A stretch of DNA of 10,803 nt from Botryosphaeria dothidea (lineage: Eukaryota; Ascomycota; Dothideomycetes; Botryosphaeriales; Botryosphaeriaceae), in the NCBI GenBank assembly GCA_011503125.2, contig WWBZ02000079.1, positions 1 to 10,803 of the forward strand, read 5' to 3'. A program made the position numbers and the translations under genes. This document shows, one piece after another, positions 1 to 7,799 of this stretch. The notes beneath the pieces were generated by a model. The model worked only from the letters and a program-made list of their open reading frames with translations. It did no database searches and was not told the DNA's origin. Positions within the stretch are counted from its first letter, which is position 1, and each line of letters opens with the position of its first letter.

Positions 1-44
1 TTGATTAGCTTTTGCAACTTCTCTCACGGATGGAAGGTGCTTAC
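1..44 (-). other. Start of intron 1 of the DUF1275 gene
   Basis: The donor GTAAGC begins at 44 on the minus strand, right after the codon for Asn in STLYN. A branch-site-like GCTAATC lies at 9-3, close to the window edge, so the acceptor should be within a few tens of bases outside the window. Donor and branch site support the exon boundary independently of protein similarity. Confidence 0.75.
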
Positions 45-225
45 CGTTGTACAGCGTGCTGTCGGTCAAGCCGGAACAGAGACAACAGGCCAAGAGCGGA
101 ATATCCACGTGATCGGGGCTCAACTCGGCAGCCAATCGCCGGGTAAGTGGACCACCACGGCGGTTGTCCCCTGCCTTCTGCCCCAGGTCTGGCGCATCGC
201 GGTTGAGCTTGTTTTCGACGTCCAT
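45..225 (-). CDS. DUF1275 family membrane protein, first exon (partial)
   Basis: Reading the minus strand from the ATG at 225-223, the frame is open for 60 codons (MDVENKLNRDAP...) and reaches a consensus splice donor, so this is the first exon of a gene that continues off the left edge. The stretch DIPLLACCLCSGLTDSTLYN is the characteristic start of the DUF1275 (YoaK-like) domain, at about residues 41-60: an Asp-Ile-Pro entry into the first membrane helix followed by SGLTDS. In fungal members the next exon normally resumes with a glycine-rich MQTGN motif, which lies outside the window. The first 40 residues are polar and probably cytosolic. The exon ends in phase 1 (AAC G). DUF1275 proteins are small multi-pass membrane proteins of unknown transport function. 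No frame break is visible here. The long plus-strand open frame over the same bases is its shadow. Confidence 0.85.
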
Positions 226-2229
226 AGCATCAAGCCTCAAGGGGCTGTCGGGGGGCCAGCGGATAGGGAGAGGAGAGTGACGGTTCCTGAAGAAAAAAAA
301 GAGCGACGGGAAGGTGAGATTTTGGCCGCGGTCGGTGCGTCACTTCGCGGCAAATCGGCAGCCACAATCAATCAATCAAGATGGCGCAATCGATGCCGCA
401 TCTCAACGACTCCATCATCTCTTACCCTTTTCTCATCGCCAACGGTCTCGAACACTGCTCCTGAACCGCATCTTGACCTCCTGCCTTCCACTCACCGCCC
501 CAGTCTGCTCATAGCGGCCCCGAAACGGGTGCGTGGTCTAATGTGGCTTGTTGACCCTTCACTAATGAGCAGCAACCGGCGAGGGAAATTCCCTTCTTGA
601 TCTTCCTTTGTCCGGCTCACTGTCTTTTCTACACCCAGCGCGCCGACATCGTAGATTTGCTTTTGCTTTGAACGATAGCATGCTTTCGCCGGCAGTGCAA
701 CGATGTCAAAACAAGGCTCCGACGCGGGAGTCACTGCTCCTATAATAAGACAGTCTTATAGCCTTGATCTGCTTCGCGGGATGGCAAAGGTAAGCAACCG
801 CAAGGTGGAAGAGCGATATCACAAAAAATTCGATGGGCTTGACTCATCGTTGGCCTTGGCCGCCATGTCCTTCGTCAGCGATCTCCCGGAGTTATCTCCG
901 TCATACTTGACCGGATTCAGTCAGCCGATAGTCCGCTGACTCTGATCCGATTTTCCACGCGGAAGGAAGTTTCAATTCACACGACTCATTGGCAATATCG
1001 TTCAGCCTCGGCAGCCTTCAGCAGACCTCTAAGCTGCGGATACTCAACCCAACTGCTTAGTCCAATCAACTTTCTTTGACTTCGCTTTGCTGGACACCCC
1101 AACCTCATTTTTGCCGATTCGAACAATTCGAACACAGCCCCCAAGTCTACATTTCCCATCATGCGTCCGGCCGAACAACCCGAAGGCCTTTCATAAGCCT
1201 TTCCAACAGGCTCACTTTCATCCACCTCTCCCGGCTGGACACCTTTCAATCAACCACGGCGGCGTCTTTTCGGAGGCATTCCATGCTCTTTTACCAGTTT
1301 TGCTGGCCCATCTTTTGACTTTCCCGCCGCCAAGCCACGGCCTCAGCCAAGAGTTTGAGCTGCTTCTTTGCTTCTGGATGACGTCTGTCCACTTAGTGTT
1401 TGCCAGATGGCATACAGTTCACTGTCAGCACAATTTCACTCACCGATACTGTTCCGTCATCACTTCACCGGGTCACCTTAGGATGAAACTTGCCTATTTG
1501 CAACGTTCCGCCCGCCACTTGAATTGCCAAAAAGAACATCAGAACGGCCCCGTGGCTTCTGACTCATGAGTGCGGGAGGCAGATAAGCATCTATCCCAAC
1601 GCATGACTGGAGGGCGGCTTTCAACTGCCGGTTGGGGCTCGAGAAGGAACAGAATTGGATGGCGAGATAGCGCAGCGTGTCTCTGGATTCGCTCAATTTT
1701 GCCTCTAAGCAGGAGCGGGCCGTGTGGTTTGCGGAGAAGCCTGGTTGAAGCAGGTAGCTCCAGGTATAGATGGACTTCATTGCGGGTCCGCTGGGAAGCT
1801 CACCGACAGCAGATCGGACTCCCCAGCCCATGATTGGCGGGAGGGCGTGTCGATCAAAGCTTATGTCCCGCGGGCTTGCCTGTGTCCATGCAGGCCGCCC
1901 GAGGGCCTGACTTGTTCACCGAGCCAAAACTTGGCTGCGGGGAACAGCAGCCACTCCGCTCCCGTGCGAGAGGCTGATTGCTGCCGCCATTCCGCACGCT
2001 CCCGCAGCTACCCACCATGTCCGTCGGATTGACCGTGAATTTGGCCGTGTGCTTAACATTTTACCCTTCTCCAGTTTAACTACGCATGCCCGTCTGTCCC
2101 ACAATTGTTAGCTCATCTCTTAAAACGCGCTGCGCTGCCCGCCTCCGCGCCGCGCGCACGTATGCCTGATACCGACCCTAAACCTCTACAACCGCCGACC
2201 AAGTCGACACGGCGAAAGTCGCTATCGAA
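226..2229. other. Intergenic region without a recognisable gene
   Basis: This 2-kb gap lies between the divergent starts of the DUF1275 gene and the multi-pass membrane protein gene. Open frames on both strands are short (at most about 190 codons, running in from flanking shadows), show no family I recognise and have no consistent intron structure. The stretch 940-1830 has several overlapping frames of mixed character (for example a minus-strand frame 1831-1478) and could hide a broken gene or relic, but I cannot support one. Small items seen: a perfect tandem 9-mer at 1117-1134, a 10-base direct repeat GCTGGACACC at 1089-1098 and 1234-1243, and an inverted CCAAT box at 1831-1840. Confidence 0.5.
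1831..1840 (-). promoter_or_regulatory. CCAAT-box candidate
   Basis: TGATTGGCGG reads CCGCCAATCA on the minus strand, a CCAAT box with the flanks often seen for the fungal CCAAT-binding (HAP) complex. The identical 10-mer recurs at 4150-4159 and a close variant at 8291-8300. It lies about 390 bases upstream of the multi-pass membrane protein start. The match is short and function is inferred only. Confidence 0.3.
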
Positions 2230-3755
2230 ATGCCTGAGTCGATGAGGGAAGAGCAGGTGCCCCTCGGTGGCAAAATCGCCTGCATGTTTGTTTACGTTGA
2301 CCGGCCTTTCCGTCATCGCCATCTGTGCCCTCCAAAGAGTGCAGGATGTAAAAATATCGCTACAGCTACCATTGACCTTCTTTCTAGTCGTTTCGGTGAG
2401 CATTCTACACGAAGCTCAACTAAGCAGCCTGAACCTGACCTTCAGCAGATATACATAAGCTCCTTCCTGTTCGTTTTCCTAACCGCTATTTACCGTGATG
2501 TCGGTATCAACGAATCTCGTGCTCTTTGCGATGGCGCTATTATTTTATGTAAGAGAGTTTTGAGATATAAACGGGCCAACGCTGATAATATCATAAGGCC
2601 TCTCGCTTTATATGGTCACCAAGATCAGCATCTATTTCTTCTTGGTCGAGCGGGTCCACATTGTCCGTGGCTCAAGAAAGCCGCGAATGAAGGACAAGCT
2701 ATACTTGGTGAACATGTTTGGGATGCTCATACCTTACTTCGCAATATTTGTACTGAACGTAGTCTAGTAAGTTTTTCGTTGTATTTGACACAGAAAATCT
2801 ACTAACCGGGATTCAGTCGATTCGCTTATTTTGACGACGGTGGGGTCTGCGTAGTAGGAGTGCGAAGACCCGGTCTTGTCCCATTGATATCTTTCGATGT
2901 TACTGTGAATGTAAGGATGGCATTGTTATAGATTTGTAATAATAGCTGACGTTTCCAGGCCTACCTAACGCTTCTGTTCCTCATCGCCCTTCGCCGGTTG
3001 TACTCGTATAGAGGTCGATGCACTACTCTGCGAAACGTTGGGCTCCGGGCTTCCATTGGCGCCGGTATGACGCTGATAGTAACCATCATAAATTTAACGA
3101 TACTCGTGCTCATGGATGGTGAGCCAAGTTGGATCTGTTTCATGTCCTGCAGTTTGGACGGTAAGTAAAGCAGCGGACTCCCCCATTCGATTTCTCGAGA
3201 CGGGCTGTTCTTCAATTTTCCAGTTGATCCATTTCCCCGATATCTTCTCGAAATCAAAAACTTGCGAGCTTCTATTCCACCCGCACGATCCATCACCATG
3301 TAGCTCAACGATCAACCACCAAAATTTCCAGCAGCGACCAAGAACTAACAACACGGGCAGTCATATTAGGCGTCATCGTGATCCATTGGATCACCAAGAC
3401 CGACAAAACCCAACTCAGTCCTTATTACCAACAGACGCAAGCCGTCCCTCAGAAACCGTGGTTCAAGCCCCCTTACGCCAGCGGTGAATCCGATGAAATC
3501 TCCGGCAATGAGAACCCACAGCAGCAAGCCACTCCGCGTCCAATGTCTTATCCGAGCACTGAGCTGAAGAACTGTCCCCGCATGCCTCCGGCACTAGTAA
3601 CTCCAAAGCGGTCCTCTCTCGATCTGGATAGGATCATGGTCTCGCCGAGACCACTGCAGCGAGAATTCGACGGAGAGACTTTAAGGGGACAGAGCGACAG
3701 TACGGATTCTATGAGTACGAGGGGAATCCTGCAGGATCCAAAATCATATCCTTAA
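2230..3755 (+). CDS. Fungal multi-pass integral membrane protein (about 7-8 helices)
   Basis: This is a spliced gene whose protein is a widespread ascomycete membrane protein of unknown function with a receptor-like layout; I do not claim it is a GPCR. I chose the ATG at 2230 (G at -3) because it leads into MPESMREEQVPLGGKIACM and then a first helix (LFTLTGLSVIAICAL). Further hydrophobic segments are LPLTFFLVVSVSIL (about 2360), SSFLFVFLTA (2459), STNLVLFAMALLF (2504), YFFLVERVHIVRG (2634), FGMLIPYFAIFVLNVV (2718), AYLTLLFLIALRRLY (2959), a stretch near 3060-3110, and ILGVIVIHWIT before a hydrophilic tail of about 120 residues rich in Ser, Pro and Gln. Introns are about 2549-2597, 2767-2816, 2911-2958 and 3161-3360. 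From the second intron onward the frame is intact to the TAA at 3753. Before it the frame must shift near 2287-2289, 2453-2456, 2489-2491 and about 2543-2548, each explained by one base gained or lost in a short run. The pattern fits assembly error better than decay. Confidence 0.75.
2549..2597 (+). other. Probable intron 1 of the multi-pass membrane protein gene
   Basis: GTAAGA donor at 2549 and GCTGAT branch-like site at 2581-2586. The best end is an unusual AAG at 2595-2597 rather than CAG/TAG. Splicing joins ...ALLF to a segment leading into LSLYMVTKISIYFF only if one T is restored in the T-run at 2543-2546, so both the boundary and the base count are uncertain. Confidence 0.45.
2767..2816 (+). 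other. Intron 2 of the multi-pass membrane protein gene
   Basis: Donor GTAAGT at 2767, perfect branch site ACTAAC at 2801-2806 and TTCAG end at 2816; 50 bases. Removing it fuses FVLNVVY to RFAYFDDGGVC in one frame without any correction. Confidence 0.9.
2911..2958 (+). other. Intron 3 of the multi-pass membrane protein gene
   Basis: Donor GTAAGG at 2911, branch site GCTGAC at 2945-2950 and TTCCAG end at 2958; 48 bases. It splits SFDVTVN from AYLTLLFLIALRRLY exactly between codons. Confidence 0.88.
3161..3360 (+). other. Intron 4 of the multi-pass membrane protein gene (long)
   Basis: Donor GTAAGT at 3161, branch site ACTAAC at 3344-3349 and GGGCAG end at 3360. Removing it joins ...ICFMSCSLD to VILGVIVIHWITKTDK in frame (GAC G|TC). 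At 200 bases it is four times longer than the other introns of this gene. An internal TTTTCCAG ending at 3223 leaves room for an alternative acceptor, but that choice soon meets TAG. Confidence 0.82.
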
Positions 3756-4008
3756 AAGACCTCGGGGTTTAATGGTGAGCACGCGGAAGGCATTCTGGGA
3801 GGTGCATCGACCGGAAAAAGCATGGTGCAACAAAAAGGCGGTCGAAGGCGCTACAGTGATGATGACACGGCCTATTCTATGATTTTCTCTTGGTCTTTCG
3901 GTTTCTGGTGTTCAGTTTCTTTCCTCATGCGGGTTGTTCTTCTTCCAAGCGTTTGGCGTATCTGGCACAATAGATACCACGAATTCTGGGCCTTTTTTTT
4001 TTTTAACC

Positions 4009-4014
4009 AATAAA
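4009..4014 (+). terminator. Polyadenylation signal of the multi-pass membrane protein gene
   Basis: A canonical AATAAA about 255 bases after the TAA at 3753-3755, directly preceded by a run of 12 T at 3993-4004. Position and orientation fit the 3' end of this gene. Confidence 0.6.
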
Positions 4015-4038
4015 GCGTAAGAACCTCAGGAACTCTGC

Positions 4039-4044
4039 TTTATT
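4039..4044 (-). terminator. Minus-strand AATAAA, owner unclear
   Basis: TTTATT on the plus strand reads AATAAA on the minus strand. It faces the plus-strand signal at 4009 as in a convergent gene pair, but the nearest supported minus-strand stop (gene A, 5200) is about 1.15 kb upstream, long for a fungal 3' UTR. Confidence 0.3.
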
Positions 4045-4149
4045 CTGTAACAAAAACAAACTCAGACCTCACGTCATAGAATTTCGCCGGCCTGCAAGTG
4101 TATCGGAACCAACTCCCACATACAGGCTCAAAGTCATACGCCCGGCCTA

Positions 4150-4159
4150 TGATTGGCGG
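4150..4159 (-). promoter_or_regulatory. CCAAT-box candidate
   Basis: TGATTGGCGG, identical to the 10-mer at 1831-1840; reads CCGCCAATCA on the minus strand. No gene can be assigned to it. Confidence 0.25.
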
Positions 4160-4324
4160 ACTTAATTGCCTCATCGCCGTATCCATTGGGCCCGTCCTCT
4201 TTGGTACATACATATGCCGGGGCCATCTCCGCCTGCATGCATCTCCCACATTTTCTTGGACCCTTCCAGGTTAATTCTGCTTACGAGTACGAGTGAAGCC
4301 GAATCGCGCTCGCAATTTCCGCCT

Positions 4325-4345
4325 GCCTTCCGCCTTCCGCCTTCC
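4325..4345 (+). repeat. Tandem 7-mer GCCTTCC x3 in a pyrimidine-rich tract
   Basis: Three perfect head-to-tail copies of GCCTTCC, followed at 4346 by the near copy GCCTCCC. The surrounding 60 bases are almost pure pyrimidine and G-poor, as in fungal core promoters and leaders. Confidence 0.8.
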
Positions 4346-4600
4346 GCCTCCCCCTCCGCCCCCGCCCTCCGTATCCGTGTCGTTCTACTGCCCACCCTCG
4401 ATATTGCAGTCTCTTCGCTATCGATGTGCCATCCATCTCCGCTTTAGACATTCTGTTAATGAGTGTGCCAACGTGTCCGGTCTTTGCTATCTATTCTTGT
4501 CTTCGTTCTCTCTTTTCTTTCCCTCAACTGTGTTCGAAATCCCTCAATTGCTCAACGGTTCTAGTCCACAGTGTCACATCTTAGCGTTGGTTTAAATAGT

Positions 4601-4614
4601 GTTGCCATGGTAAC
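4601..4614. promoter_or_regulatory. RFX-type X-box candidate
   Basis: GTTGCCATGGTAAC fits the X-box consensus GTNRCC(0-3N)RGYAAC of RFX winged-helix factors on both half-sites, with an AT spacer; it is a near-perfect palindrome. Fungal RFX proteins (Crt1/Rfx1 in yeast, RfxA-type in moulds) bind such sites to control DNA-damage, division and secondary metabolism genes. No target gene is evident next to it. Confidence 0.55.
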
Positions 4615-5199
4615 CGAGCAGCAGCACCAGGATTCTAACGGGAAATAAGATCTTAAACACTCACACCCAGATCCAGATCGGAAACATAAGGCGTCTGGCT
4701 TATAGTAAGGCGCTAATATGTAAAAGTAGATTATTAGACCATCAAGATTCGCTGTGTTTCCTTCCTAGGACCACACCGTGGCATACGGCGTCCACAAAAT
4801 TTACTAATGTACTAATGCAAAGCGAAGTGACGATTACGCCTCACTTGTGCTCGTCCAGATGAGAGATTGACAACTCTTAGACTGCGGTGCTTCTGGATGC
4901 ACTTTTGGGAATCTTTGAAGATAAATTTTCTAAGGGTATTTGACACTTTCTCGTCCCAAAGGAAACATCATAACACAGGAAGACATCGCATGCGATGGCT
5001 ATCGGCTGCGGCTTCTAAAACAATTTGTAGGCAGTGGAAGCATTTGTCCAGATAACTATGTCACTGGAACTGCAAGATACTTACGTCCGAACGAATCCTT
5101 CAACTCCCCATAATAACTTTCATTTGGTCTCTGTGGGAGATTTACACTCAGCGCTGACCGTTGGCTCCAACAGTCCTTTTCTAAACAGACATACGGCAC

Positions 5200-5550
5200 T
5201 CACGCCTTGTCCTTCTGTCCCCCCGTCCTCTCCTCATCGCCGCCATCAACGCCCTCAATACCCAACTCACTTAGCACACTGGACGCACTCCCCCTCCTCG
5301 GCCACGGGTGAAACAGCCCCGGAAGCGGCGGCCGCTCCTCACCACCCTCCGTCGGACTAGGCGGAGAAAAGCTGGTCTGCGCACCCAGCCTCGGCGTCGG
5401 CGGCGCGGGCCTCGCAGGCGGCTCCACCCCGTCACGCCTCCCTTCTCCCTCGCCCGCAGGCTCCGTGACCACTCCACCAGCACGCTGCTCTGGCCAAATA
5501 TCTCGCACATCACTCGCCTCCTCCTTCATCTCCCACCTGCTCCCGCGCAC

Positions 5551-5581
<31 letters not shown>

Positions 5582-6134
5582 AAACCCGAACCTCCTCCCC
5601 GCCTCCACCCCTCCATCGCCGCCCGCGCTCCCCGTCCCCCACGTCCCAGACCCATGGCCCCTCGGCGGCAGCGGCACCCATCTAAAGAAGGCAATGCTGC
5701 CGTCAGCATCTCCATCCTCCGCTGCGACGGAAAAGCTCGACCCACGATCCCGGCTTCGTCTTCAGTCCCGGGTACGCCTCCTTCAAGTCCGCCACGTCCC
5801 TGTTCATCTGCGCGGAGCCGTCGCGCTGGGGCGGGCTGAGATTGCGGCGGGCGCGGACGTCGTCGGCGTAGGTGCGGGGGTGGGGGATGGGGCAGCTCGG
5901 GACGGCGGCTGCGGCTGCGGTGGAGTTTGGGGGTGGGCGCCGGGGGACGATGGGGCCGCGGGGAGGGAGGCAGCTCAGAGTTGGTGGGGAGGGTCGGGGT
6001 GGAGATGGGGGGTTTGGGGCGGGCGGGTTGCTCGTTGGCATGGTGGTTGCGGCTGGACGATTTGGACGAGATAGGGTGGGTCGGTGGCGGTTTGTTGGCT
6101 TGAGCATCGGTAGGGGTGGCGTCTTGTTAGGCAT
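5200..6134 (-). CDS. Gene A: low-complexity fungal protein, frame-broken
   Basis: I do not recognise the family. The ATG at 6134 opens a Pro/Asn/Arg-rich N-terminus with no membrane helix. Around residues 86-98 comes PRTYADDVRARRN, then MNRDVADLKEAYPGLKTKPG and SWVELFRR, the most protein-like part. The frame meets TGA just after SGGWRC (about 5712-5722). Dropping one G of the GG pair there continues it as RRSEDGDADGSIAFFRWVPL, followed by a Gly-rich part and a poly-Ala tract encoded by the CGG repeat. Somewhere between about 5720 and 5510 it must shift again into the frame carrying SDVRDIWPEQRAG, SFSPPSPTEGGEERPPLPGL and the C-terminus SASSVLSELGIEGVDGGDEE, ending at TGA 5202-5200. Overall it is Pro/Gly/Ser-rich and probably disordered and soluble. 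It shares a short motif with genes B and C. The opposite strand also has long open frames because of the GC-rich repeats, so strand choice rests on amino-acid character. Confidence 0.5.
5551..5580. repeat. Trinucleotide repeat (CCG)10
   Basis: Ten uninterrupted CCG units on the plus strand, CGG on the coding strand of gene A. In the frame that continues EDGDADGS it encodes a poly-alanine run; in the other frames it would give poly-Arg or poly-Gly. Such repeats vary in length and are hard to sequence, and a miscount here could itself cause one of the frame shifts in gene A. Confidence 0.95.
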
Positions 6135-6287
6135 TTGTACGCTGAGATGGCGGACAAACGCGTGATGAAGCAGATGACGACCTGGGCGGTGGTGGACTGC
6201 ATTGGGTGAGTTGCTTGCTTTGCGAAACGGTCAGTCGGATGTGAAATGCTTGCGCGGGATCCCAAGTTCGAGATCTTCTTATCCACT

Positions 6288-6301
6288 TGGGTTGCTATGG
6301 C
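6288..6301 (-). promoter_or_regulatory. X-box-like element upstream of gene A
   Basis: The minus strand contains GCCATAGCAAC (6301-6291): a perfect right X-box half-site AGCAAC, an AT spacer and a partial left half. It is about 155 bases upstream of the gene A ATG. The same 11-mer occurs upstream of gene B. Confidence 0.35.
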
Positions 6302-6366
6302 ACAATCAGCCTGCTGGATGAGAATCTGCTGAGGGTGGCCATTCATGCACCTCTCAGAATAATCCT

Positions 6367-6372
6367 TTTATT
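6367..6372 (-). terminator. Polyadenylation signal of gene B
   Basis: TTTATT on the plus strand reads AATAAA on the minus strand, about 400 bases after the gene B stop and before the start of gene A. Orientation and spacing fit gene B. Confidence 0.5.
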
Positions 6373-6511
6373 GACAGCTTTCAGGTATGAGACTCACTTT
6401 CCATGCAGGATCGTTGAACTGTGAGACAGTTGGTCATTCCAAGTTGAATTGATGATATTTCTCCCATGTCTATGGGAAAGAGCCACTCTTCATATACTAG
6501 TACCGCCGTGA

Positions 6512-6657
6512 AATGCCATGCAATGCTTTCCGCAAAATGCTCAAACCAAATATCAAACCCAATGCAACGCTAGATAAGCAAACGCAAATGCCGGGTACCA
6601 CGCAATGCTGAAACGCTATGGAAACGCTGTGCATGCCGAACGCTGGGACCAAAATGC
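6512..6657 (-). repeat. Cluster of AATGC/AACGC pentamers (GCATT/GCGTT in gene B sense)
   Basis: Twelve copies of AAYGC lie in 146 bases on the plus strand: AATGC at 6512, 6522, 6536, 6561, 6587, 6604 and 6653; AACGC at 6566, 6581, 6612, 6623 and 6639. By random composition fewer than one would be expected. Spacing is irregular (5-25 bases). The cluster lies within the inferred 3' UTR of gene B. Confidence 0.75.
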
Positions 6658-6775
6658 TAATGGAAGGCGCCAAATATCTCCAGATGATGCCGAAGGTGTA
6701 GACCCGATGCAGATACCACAAGAAAATCCCGGATGAACGCCCATTCCCATGCAATACTCAAAAGAAACATCCCCC

Positions 6776-7799
6776 TCACATCTCGTCCAACTCCAACCCA
6801 CCGCGCTCGCCCACCCTGAATCTCCCTGCTGTAGACCTGTTGAGACCGCGACGACGACGCGGAGGTGGAGGAGGCGCAGGAACTTCCTCTTCCTCATCGC
6901 TGCTGCTGATGGATAGGCGACCCAGTTCCTCAGAAAACGAACGGAGCGGCTCGTCAGCGCCAGGGATCAGTTCCGGGGAAGGTAACTACGTTCTTGGTGG
7001 AGACCGCCATGTCCGCCAAGGCCATACTTTCCGCCTGCGGAACGAGAGAGGCGACGAGATGCGCGGTTACCCATGATGGGTAGGATTTCCCAATCTTCAT
7101 CATTCTCGTCCTGGGAAGTAGGAGAGGGGTAGTTCTCAGGCTCAGACTGGAAGACGCGCGCCTCAAAGTACGGGGAGTAGGGGTCGCAGGGACGGGGTCC
7201 GAAGAGCCGGGGACATGCGCATCAGATGCTTCGGTGAGCGTCCTGCGGGATGAGGCAGCGGGGGACGGACTCCGTTCGCGGAAGGCAGCGGCGATGGCAT
7301 GAGCATCCCCGGTGAGAGGTGCCCACAGTCCTTCGGGCTGCGTGCGCGTAAGTCTGGGAGGTTTGAAGTCGGGGTTGGGACTTCTGCGGCGGCGGCGTGC
7401 GACTAGGCTACCTTGGCTGGTAGCGGGTGCCTGCAGCTGTGGGGACTGCTGGTGATCATCAGGACGTCGGATTCTCGCCACCCCCATATCACAGGGCTCT
7501 GGATACGCGGTTGCACAGGGGCGACCTACCTGAGAAATGGTATTCGCATTGCTCAGGTCTGCGCTGTTCTCACGGCGCTCGGGCGGACTGCTGGTGGATG
7601 CGCTGGTGGATGCGGCGTTGGTGGCAACGGCGACTGCTGGGTTGCGCAGCTTCGCCACGCGGTCGACGTAGGCCTCCGGTCCTCTCCTGACCACTTTTCC
7701 CTGAATCTCAACAGGAGAGGTCGGCTCGGGATGCAGTCGCGGAGGGTGCTCGAGCTTTCTCAAGCTGGCAGGGGGGGAAGGTGGGTCTATCGGTGACAT
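6776..7799 (-). CDS. Gene B: Ser/Pro-rich fungal protein, frame-broken
   Basis: Unrecognised family. I chose the ATG at 7799 (MSPIDPPSPPASL; G at -3) because the upstream open frame has no other ATG and looks like a CT-rich leader. The protein has GKVVRRGPEAYVDRVAKLRN near residues 33-52, a Ser/Thr stretch, a basic RRRRRSPNPDFKPPRL, then TQPEGLWAPLTGDAHAIAAA. One C is missing from the run at 7194-7197; with it the frame runs on as DPRPCDPYSPYFEARVFQSE, DENDEDWEILPIMGNRASRR and GGKYGLGGHGG. A second break at about 6973-6979 (CCGGGGAA, one C short) leads to ELIPGADEPLRSFSEELG, an acidic SSSDEEEEVP, and GLNRSTAGRFRVGERGGLEL before TGA at 6778-6776. The two pieces RRLSRSAGGKYGLGGHGGL and RGLNRSTAGRFRVGERGGL look like internal repeats. 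It is probably soluble and largely disordered. An optional 99-base intron is possible at 7529-7431. Confidence 0.65.
7431..7529 (-). other. Possible intron in gene B (symmetric, 99 bases)
   Basis: Donor CAG|GTAGGT at 7529, CTGAT branch-like site, and CTGCAG end at 7431. Its length is a multiple of three and it has no stop, so the frame is open whether or not it is spliced. The enclosed 33 residues (VGRPCATAYPEPC...) differ in character from the Ser/Pro-rich flanks, which favours splicing. Confidence 0.5.

Larger units (their letters stand above)
3756..5199. other. 3' UTR plus intergenic region without a recognised gene
   Basis: The first 250 bases are the 3' UTR of the multi-pass membrane protein gene, ending after the AATAAA at 4009. 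The rest, up to the stop of gene A at 5200, has only short open frames with no recognisable product. It contains a minus-strand AATAAA at 4044-4039, an inverted CCAAT box at 4150-4159, a pyrimidine-rich tract at about 4315-4380 and again at 4496-4530, and the X-box at 4601. The CT-rich tracts followed by the X-box resemble a fungal promoter reading rightward, but the ATG at 4604 opens only a 13-codon frame. An unrecognised short or non-coding transcript is possible. Confidence 0.5.
6135..6775. other. 3' UTR of gene B and promoter of gene A
   Basis: No gene is supported. On the minus strand, 6775 down to about 6350 is the 3' UTR of gene B, with the pentamer cluster (6512-6657) and an AATAAA at 6372. 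The remaining 215 bases are the upstream region and leader of gene A, with an X-box-like element at 6288-6301 and an in-frame-looking but separate ATG at about 6200 that opens a different frame (MQSTTAQVV...). Confidence 0.55.

Noticed and set aside
1..600. 199-codon plus-strand open frame
   Set aside because: It begins with TTG, has no recognisable domain and lies opposite a clear DUF1275 first exon with a donor and branch site.
3224..3299. Possible internal exon in the long intron of the membrane protein gene
   Set aside because: It runs into TAG within 27 codons, its donor GTAGCT is weak, and skipping it gives a perfect in-frame join of the last helix.
3822..4013. 63-codon plus-strand frame after the membrane protein gene
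   Set aside because: It overlaps the 3' UTR, ends beside the AATAAA and has no protein-like features.
5200..5839. Plus-strand proline-rich frames opposite gene A
   Set aside because: They arise from the CCG repeat and pyrimidine bias; the minus strand has the more protein-like segments (LKEAYPGLKTKPGSWVELF, SVLSELGIEG).
6512..6657. CRISPR or satellite array
   Set aside because: The units are only 5 bases with irregular spacing, and the organism is a eukaryote.
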